From NCBI RefSeq assembly GCF_018255755.1, contig NZ_CP073766.1, forward strand, positions 2,914,001-2,978,000: a stretch of DNA of 64,000 nt, written 5' to 3'. The translations under genes and the position numbers were made by a program. Each line of letters opens with the position of its first letter. The stretch's first letter is position 1. The notes under the pieces are model-generated. The model had not been told where the DNA came from. It did not search any database and saw only the letters and a list, made by a program, of their open reading frames with translations. Below are positions 58,965-64,000 of this stretch, piece by piece. The DNA is from Chitinophaga sp. HK235 (GTDB taxonomy: Bacteria; Bacteroidota; Bacteroidia; Chitinophagales; Chitinophagaceae).

Positions 58965-59636
58965 ATGGACGTTCAGATCGAAGACAGCTGGAAAGAGATA
59001 CTCAAGGACGAGTTCAACAAAACCTATTTTGCGGAGATTGTCATGCACCTGAAACACGAGAAGGCATTGGGTAAAACCCTTTACCCTGCTGGCAATAACA
59101 TCTTCAACGCATTCGAGAAAACCCCTTTTAGTAATGTCAAAGTGGTGATACTGGGACAAGATCCCTATCACGGTCCCGGACAAGCACATGGCCTTAGTTT
59201 TTCCGTGCCCGATGGCATCAAACCGCCCCCTTCCCTCGTCAACATTTACAAGGAAATGAAAACCGACCTGGGTCTGGAAATCCCGCAAAGCGGCAACCTC
59301 ACCAAATGGGCTGAACATGGCGTACTCCTGCTCAATGCTTTCCTGACGGTAAGGGCCGGCGAACCTGCCTCCCATAGCAAAATAGGCTGGGAAAACTTCA
59401 CCGATGCTGTCATCCGTAAAATATCCGACCAAAAAAGAGATGTGGTGTTTCTCCTCTGGGGACGCTTTGCCCAGGACAAACAAATCCTGATAGATGCCAC
59501 CAAACACCATATCCTGAAAGCGGCTCATCCCTCCCCTTTCAGCGCCGCCAATGGCTTCTTCGGTTGTAAACATTTTTCCAAAACCAATGAGCTCCTGCTA
59601 AAAGCTGGCATCGAACCGGTAGACTGGCGTCTCTAA
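58965..59636 (+). CDS. ung: Uracil-DNA glycosylase
   Basis: 223 aa. VVILGQDPYHGPGQAHG holds the catalytic Asp (D66), and HPSPFSAANGFFGCKHF near residue 188 holds the catalytic His. PPPSLVNIYKEM is the uracil pocket motif. It removes uracil from DNA in base excision repair. Length is normal for family 1. ATG follows the tRNA promoter region at a safe distance, and it is 36 nt upstream of the acyltransferase gene. Confidence 0.95.
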   Translation: MDVQIEDSWKEILKDEFNKTYFAEIVMHLKHEKALGKTLYPAGNNIFNAFEKTPFSNVKVVILGQDPYHGPGQAHGLSFSVPDGIKPPPSLVNIYKEMKTDLGLEIPQSGNLTKWAEHGVLLLNAFLTVRAGEPASHSKIGWENFTDAVIRKISDQKRDVVFLLWGRFAQDKQILIDATKHHILKAAHPSPFSAANGFFGCKHFSKTNELLLKAGIEPVDWRL

Positions 59637-59672
59637 AATAACTATCTGTATCTTTACCGTAAGTTATCAGTT

Positions 59673-60416
59673 ATGTTAAAAAATATACTGGGAAGAATTT
59701 ACGCACTATACGCATTGTTATTGTTTGCTGGTATGATGCTGATAGTTCTTATCCCTGTCTCGATTGCCTCATTTTGGCCAGAGCCTGTACCTACACGTGT
59801 TTTTATCGCTATAGGCCGCAGATGGATGAACATATACCTGCCGTTGATCGGCTGCCCTACAAGGCTGAAAGGAATGGAAAACTTTGCCTCCGGTCAAACC
59901 TATGTGATTGTATGTAACCACAACTCAATGATGGACGTACCGATCACCACCGGTTATATACCTGGTGCCAATAAAACCCTGGCCAAAGCCTCCATGGGTA
60001 ATATTCCGCTGTTCGGTATACTGTACAGGATCGGTGGCATACTTGTGGACCGCAGCAGTGAAGCCAGCCGTAAACAAAGTATTTTGGACATGAAAGAAGC
60101 GCTCAGCAAGGGCATCCACATGCTCCTATATCCGGAAGGCACCCGCAACCGCACCGCAGACCCGCTGAAATCGTTCTATGACGGCGCCTTCGCACTGGCC
60201 ATAGATACGCAGATGCCGCTGATGCCTTCGGTACTGTTTAATACCAAAAAAATCCTGCCACCCGAAAAAACATTCTTCGCCTGGCCGCATCGGATCGAGT
60301 ACCATATACTCCCACCCATCCCCACCACCGGGATGACCCGCGATGATATGCCCGCATTAAAAGAAAAAGTATTCCGGCTGATGTGGGATTATTACGAGGC
60401 AAATAATAAAGACTAA
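59673..60416 (+). CDS. 1-acylglycerol-3-phosphate acyltransferase (PlsC-type)
   Basis: 247 aa. N-terminal hydrophobic helix (YALYALLLFAGMMLIVLIPV), acyltransferase motif NHNSMMD (H83-x4-D88), DRSSEASRKQS and LYPEGTRNR as further blocks. It adds the second acyl chain in phospholipid synthesis at the inner membrane. A strong bidirectional terminator follows. Confidence 0.9.
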   Translation: MLKNILGRIYALYALLLFAGMMLIVLIPVSIASFWPEPVPTRVFIAIGRRWMNIYLPLIGCPTRLKGMENFASGQTYVIVCNHNSMMDVPITTGYIPGANKTLAKASMGNIPLFGILYRIGGILVDRSSEASRKQSILDMKEALSKGIHMLLYPEGTRNRTADPLKSFYDGAFALAIDTQMPLMPSVLFNTKKILPPEKTFFAWPHRIEYHILPPIPTTGMTRDDMPALKEKVFRLMWDYYEANNKD

Positions 60417-60420
60417 GCAT

Positions 60421-60466
60421 AAACGAAAGAACCCGTTTGAATCAAATCAAACGGGTTCTTTCGTTT
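60421..60466. terminator. Bidirectional terminator after the acyltransferase gene
   Basis: Perfect 20-bp stem beginning AAACGAAAGAACCCG with a 6-nt loop, with A/T-rich ends on both sides. Confidence 0.9.
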
Positions 60467-60522
60467 CAGTAACTACTATATTGGGTATACAGCACCATAC
60501 CAGAATATCCCAACGACGGACA

Positions 60523-60720
60523 TCATAAAAGCAGCCCCTTCAGATGCCTCTCTGCGGTGCATTCGCGGCGTATCAGCTCCTGCAGTTTATCTACGGTTGC
60601 ATCGACTACGGGCACGCCTGCACGCGCCCGATATCGTTCAGATGGTTCAATATCTCCGGGTTCTACCAGTCGCCCGGCAATACGATCGGATATCCCATAA
60701 AAAAAATGCAGCGAAGCCAT
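60523..60720 (-). CDS. Doubtful short ORF (65 aa)
   Basis: Lies in the 338-nt gap between the acyltransferase and LptD-like genes, the rest of which holds two terminators. The sequence (VEPGDIEPSERYRARAGVPV, DATVDKLQELIRRECTAERH) is somewhat protein-like and could be a remnant of a longer gene; its ATG is inside the terminator stem at 60704-60743, which speaks against expression. No family recognised. Confidence 0.25.
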   Translation of the reverse strand: MASLHFFYGISDRIAGRLVEPGDIEPSERYRARAGVPVVDATVDKLQELIRRECTAERHLKGLLL

Positions 60721-60743
60721 TTTAACTGCTTCGCTGCATTTCT
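60704..60743 (-). terminator. Terminator after the LptD-like gene
   Basis: Stem AAATGCAGCGAAGC / GCTTCGCTGCATTT with a 10-nt loop, then A/T-rich sequence. Confidence 0.85.
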
Positions 60744-60754
60744 ATGAAATATCG

Positions 60755-63529
60755 CTAAAAATCGTAAAACTGTCGCGATCGGTTGATTCGCAAATCCCGC
60801 AGGATACCTGCTTTGGGATTGATGGTGATGCTGAACTGCCGGAAAGTACCAAACGGTATCAGGTTAATCGACATCTGCCAACAGTGAAGGTCACGCGAAA
60901 TATACATGTTCGTATAGGCGATCTGCATATTGGTAAAATCGAAACCACTATTCAGACCTATCTTCCATTTCGGTGTCAGGCTGAAGTCTCCGTTGAAGTT
61001 AACGTACTGGGTTATACGTCGTACTACGCCTCCGGAGTCGGGTATGACCTGGTTGGTATAAGACAAGCTATACGACAGGTCCACGCGCCAGGGGATATCG
61101 AAGTCCACATATTCTCCGGGGTTGTTACGCACCATCTGCAGCTGTCGTTGCTGGGCAGCCAGTGCGGCGTCTGCGTTAGTGATATTCTCCAGAGAGTCCA
61201 TGGCCTTGCGTTTGTCCTGACTCTTCTTGTTGTCCTTCGACTGGAAGGAAGTACTCAGGGAGATGCTGGCATTGGTAAGGCGCCCCAGGCTGATCTTACC
61301 CTGCTGCCATACATATTTATCCAGACGGTGCCCACGGTTATCTACCTGATAGGGGTCGATGTTACCGCTGGCGGAGATATTGATTTTATCAAACAGGTTG
61401 GTACGGGCATAGATGCTGAAGGTGGAGAGCTTGAAGGAGTCGGCCACCAGGTTGTAACTGCCGTTGATACCAAAACCATCCAGGAGCTTCACTTTTTTCT
61501 CATGGTTGCCTGTGGTGTCTTTCCGGGAGAAGACTTTCATTTCCAGGTTATTGTCCAGGCCGAAGTTGAGACCTCCAAATGCCCCCGCCGATGGCACCCC
61601 TATAACGGAACCATCAAAGTAGGATACTCTTGTAAGATCTTTAGGATTGCCGCTGTACTGGTATGTATAATAGTAGGCGCTGGAAAGGTCCGGACGGTAG
61701 CTGGCGCTGAGTGTAGGGCGCACCACGTGGCGGATGGCTTTCACCTTGGAATGTTTGCTGAAGGCATACATTCCATACACAGCAGTAGACAGGGAGACGC
61801 TGGCACTGATGTCGCGGGCTGCATAAAAACCGGGGACGTAGGTAGTGTCTACACCGCCAACGGAATCCTGGGATACCCGTTTTTTAGGGTCCCATGATCT
61901 CACCACCTTTTTAGTGTACCAATATTCGCTATAGTTGATACCAGGTGATAAGGTCAGTGTTTTCAGTATCGGGATGGAGAACGATATCGGCACGTTGTGC
62001 TGCATACCGGTCTGCATGGCGTCCCACATCTGTTTTTTGCCGAACAGGGAGTCTTTGAAGTTAGCCTGGTTACGTAAAACAGCATTATAGGATACACCGA
62101 TTTTCTGGTACCATTTGGGAGTGCCCACCATTTCCTTTGGCTGGAAAGGATAGATGGTGTTCACGGTGAAGGTACCGTCCGGGAAGGAGATAGACACATC
62201 ACGCGTGCTCAGGTTCTGAGAGTGGTTCAGGCCCAGGGTAAGGTTATAAGGCTTGCCCTGCCAGGTTTTGGAAAAGGTGATAGACGACCCGATGTTGTTG
62301 TTAACACGGGTATTATAATCGAATACGTTATATCTGTTATATGAAGATGTTCCGAAGTTAACGCTGGCGCCAAAGTTTACACCAGGACGGGCTTTGCTGT
62401 CCATGCTGTGGTTCCAGGTTACCCGGAAGTCTTTGGAAGTCTGGAACTCGGACTTAACGGCCGGGTCTCCAAAGCGGGTATTGGCAAAGCTCAGGTTGAG
62501 GCCACCGTTGTATTTATAGCGTTTCCGGTAGGTAGGACTGGCGGTGAGGCTCCAGCTACCGTAGGAGTAAACATCACCCCGCAGGGTCAGGTCCATATGC
62601 TCCCCCATACCAAAGTAATATCCTCCGTTTTCGAGGCCCATCCCTTTCTGCTGGTTCACCACATACTGCGGTGGCAGGATACCGGAGCGCTGGCCCTGGG
62701 TGATAGGGAAGATGGCAAAAGGAATATAAAGTGGCGTGGGGATACCCATAATTTCCAGGTTAGCCGGACCGGAAATTACCAGTTTGTCCGGGATAACCTT
62801 TATTTTGCGGGACCTGAAGCTGAAGTGCGGTGTGTCCAGATTACAGGTGGTATAACCGTTTTTGTAACCGAAAATGGTATTATCCGCTTCTTTTTTGGTT
62901 AGTTCACTATGAATGTAACCTTCGCCGTACTGGGAGCGGGTATTGTAGATCTTTGCTTTCTGAGAGGTAAAGTTGTACCGGAGTGTATCCGATTCAAAGC
63001 TTTGGCCGCCGTCGTTCATCACGGGGCGTCCGATAAGTTTACCGGCAGTATCTTTGGCATTGGTAGCTTCCAGCACGCCGGTAGCCTGGTCAAAGTTCAT
63101 TTTTTCTGCCGAGAGATCGATACTTTTATACTTTGTGTTGGCAGCACCATACAGATAAAAACGCTTGTCGGGCACCATCAGAATAATGGAATCTTTGGCT
63201 TTGTAGTTTACCGGTGCGTCCAGTGTATCTTTGGAGACCTTGGGCACAAAGATGGTATCCACCGTTACGTGTTTGGTGGTGTCCTGATCCCGGGAAACCA
63301 CATTGGTATCCGAAGTAGGTTTAACCGCGGCTTTGCCGGCCTTGGGTTTTACCGTATCTTTCCGGGCGGGAACAGTATCTGCCAAATTTTTGTTAAAAGT
63401 CAGCGATGCGTGTGGCCTGGAGCCTCCGGACGCATCTATAATAAAGGGAACGGCAATAACCACACCTGCAAATACCAGGTATGTCTGCCGTAAAAACTTT
63501 TTATAATTATTTTTGTAACTAGAACTCAT
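60755..63529 (-). CDS. LptD-like outer-membrane LPS assembly protein
   Basis: 924 aa. N-terminal membrane/signal segment (TYLVFAGVVIAVPFIIDASG), a Thr/Lys/Asp-rich linker, an OstA/LptA-like beta part (about 130-290: MNFDQATGVLEATNAKDTAG, LRYNFTSQKAKIYNTRSQYG) and a long beta barrel with many aromatic strand ends (e.g. DLTLRGDVYSYGSWSLTASP) closing in QFSITINPKAGILRDLRINR. This fits the Bacteroidota LptD-like protein that inserts LPS in the outer membrane. Divergent from the amidase gene, another envelope gene. Confidence 0.8.
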   Translation of the reverse strand: MSSSYKNNYKKFLRQTYLVFAGVVIAVPFIIDASGGSRPHASLTFNKNLADTVPARKDTVKPKAGKAAVKPTSDTNVVSRDQDTTKHVTVDTIFVPKVSKDTLDAPVNYKAKDSIILMVPDKRFYLYGAANTKYKSIDLSAEKMNFDQATGVLEATNAKDTAGKLIGRPVMNDGGQSFESDTLRYNFTSQKAKIYNTRSQYGEGYIHSELTKKEADNTIFGYKNGYTTCNLDTPHFSFRSRKIKVIPDKLVISGPANLEIMGIPTPLYIPFAIFPITQGQRSGILPPQYVVNQQKGMGLENGGYYFGMGEHMDLTLRGDVYSYGSWSLTASPTYRKRYKYNGGLNLSFANTRFGDPAVKSEFQTSKDFRVTWNHSMDSKARPGVNFGASVNFGTSSYNRYNVFDYNTRVNNNIGSSITFSKTWQGKPYNLTLGLNHSQNLSTRDVSISFPDGTFTVNTIYPFQPKEMVGTPKWYQKIGVSYNAVLRNQANFKDSLFGKKQMWDAMQTGMQHNVPISFSIPILKTLTLSPGINYSEYWYTKKVVRSWDPKKRVSQDSVGGVDTTYVPGFYAARDISASVSLSTAVYGMYAFSKHSKVKAIRHVVRPTLSASYRPDLSSAYYYTYQYSGNPKDLTRVSYFDGSVIGVPSAGAFGGLNFGLDNNLEMKVFSRKDTTGNHEKKVKLLDGFGINGSYNLVADSFKLSTFSIYARTNLFDKINISASGNIDPYQVDNRGHRLDKYVWQQGKISLGRLTNASISLSTSFQSKDNKKSQDKRKAMDSLENITNADAALAAQQRQLQMVRNNPGEYVDFDIPWRVDLSYSLSYTNQVIPDSGGVVRRITQYVNFNGDFSLTPKWKIGLNSGFDFTNMQIAYTNMYISRDLHCWQMSINLIPFGTFRQFSITINPKAGILRDLRINRSRQFYDF

Positions 63530-63705
63530 GTGTTAAGGCGGGCACAAACCTACAAGAAATTATACAAATTATTACAAAAGACAACTTGTAAAGTTTGGTG
63601 CCGTTCTGTGGGAAAGGTAGTGTAAACACGCATGGAGCAAAGGAATGATTAATTTAAACAGATAAACTTATTTTTTTATTTTTTGTGATCACAGCACCCA
63701 TTAAA

Positions 63706-64000
63706 ATGAGAATCATGCGCTGGAACCGATTTTGGATCTTAGGACTGGGAACATTATTCACCTGTACCTTTTTTATTCAGGCAAAAAACAATCCAGTTTC
63801 CAGGAAACAGGAAAACCCTATCAGAACTATTGTAATTGATGCGGGACACGGTGGTGAAGACCCCGGGGCTAAAGGAAGCTATTCCACAGAGAAACAGGTG
63901 ACACTGGCAGTAGCCCTGAAACTGGGCAAGATACTGGAAGACAACCTCCCTGATGTAAAGGTGGTGTATACACGAAAAGTGGACCGTTTCGATGATCCCC
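63706..64000 (+). CDS. N-acetylmuramoyl-L-alanine amidase (AmiC-type), 3' end outside window
   Basis: The frame from ATG 63706 stays open for 98 codons to the edge. A signal segment (FWILGLGTLFTCTFFIQA) is followed by IVIDAGHGGEDPGAKG, the Amidase_3 motif with the first zinc His, and KQVTLAVALKLGKILEDNLP. It cleaves the amide bond between muramic acid and L-Ala in the periplasm, as in cell separation. An alternative start is the ATG 3 codons downstream (63715). Confidence 0.88.
   Translation, partial: MRIMRWNRFWILGLGTLFTCTFFIQAKNNPVSRKQENPIRTIVIDAGHGGEDPGAKGSYSTEKQVTLAVALKLGKILEDNLPDVKVVYTRKVDRFDDP

Noticed and set aside
60544..60747. Rightward ORF of 67 codons between the acyltransferase and LptD-like genes
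   Set aside because: It runs through a terminator hairpin and has no protein-like features; complementary to another doubtful ORF.

Overview
The window comes from a Bacteroidota chromosome, most likely a Chitinophaga-like member of the Chitinophagaceae. The evidence is the set of gene families (DUF4468, DUF4011/DUF3320 helicase, FtsX-type permease with a MacB-like core, LptD-like protein with a Bacteroidota N-terminus), Bacteroidota promoters of the TTTG / TAnnTTTG type, and AT-rich leaders in place of strong Shine-Dalgarno sites. This assignment is by inspection only; no search was run.

Layout. Positions 1-2.8 kb are host: the N-terminal part of an AraC-type regulator and a MutS2-like ATPase. 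From about 3.1 to 38.9 kb lies an apparently complete temperate siphovirus-like prophage, inserted between the divergent host genes mutS2-like and msrA. From 39 to 64 kb is host again: msrA, a zinc-ribbon membrane protein, an Rrf2 regulator beside a ygiD-like dioxygenase, an ABC permease, a very large DUF4011 helicase-nuclease, a three-gene VWA/HExxH - MoxR AAA+ - LRR operon, a phosphoesterase with a PQQ-type propeller, an AI-2E transporter, a secreted zinc protease, tRNA-Arg, ung, a PlsC-type acyltransferase, an LptD-like protein and the start of an AmiC-type amidase.

Prophage. Almost everything is transcribed leftward. The right end holds a tyrosine integrase, a secreted DUF4468 protein (rightward), an XRE repressor (rightward) and, divergent from it, the early operon: HTH proteins, a DUF7666 protein with sixteen 9-residue repeats, a tRNA-Ser(GCT), a single-strand annealing protein, Gp157-like, a PAPS-reductase-like protein, an SF2 helicase, and a primase/VapE replication protein. 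Directly downstream is a candidate iteron origin (ten GTTACC/GGTAAC boxes around an AT-rich core). Small accessory genes, VRR-NUC and an SSB-like DUF3127 protein follow, ending in a phage-encoded ECF-like sigma factor. The late region runs terminase, tail chaperones with a -1 frameshift, tail proteins, tape measure, then protease, scaffold, capsid, portal, connectors, fibre, holin, spanin-like protein and endolysin. Tail genes therefore precede head genes, which is unusual.

Working model. Three near-identical, regularly spaced elements (GGAAC - 16 nt - ATATATA) plus one weaker copy stand before late transcription units. The GGAAC box resembles ECF sigma -35 elements, and a sigma-like gene sits at the early/late junction, so I infer a dedicated phage sigma-late promoter circuit. 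A second unusual item is at the left end: a promoter like that of the tRNA gene drives a long-stem structured RNA directly before a receiver domain whose phospho-acceptor Asp is Asn. In the host part, the VWA-MoxR-LRR operon next to the DUF4011 helicase-nuclease is a candidate conflict/defence locus.
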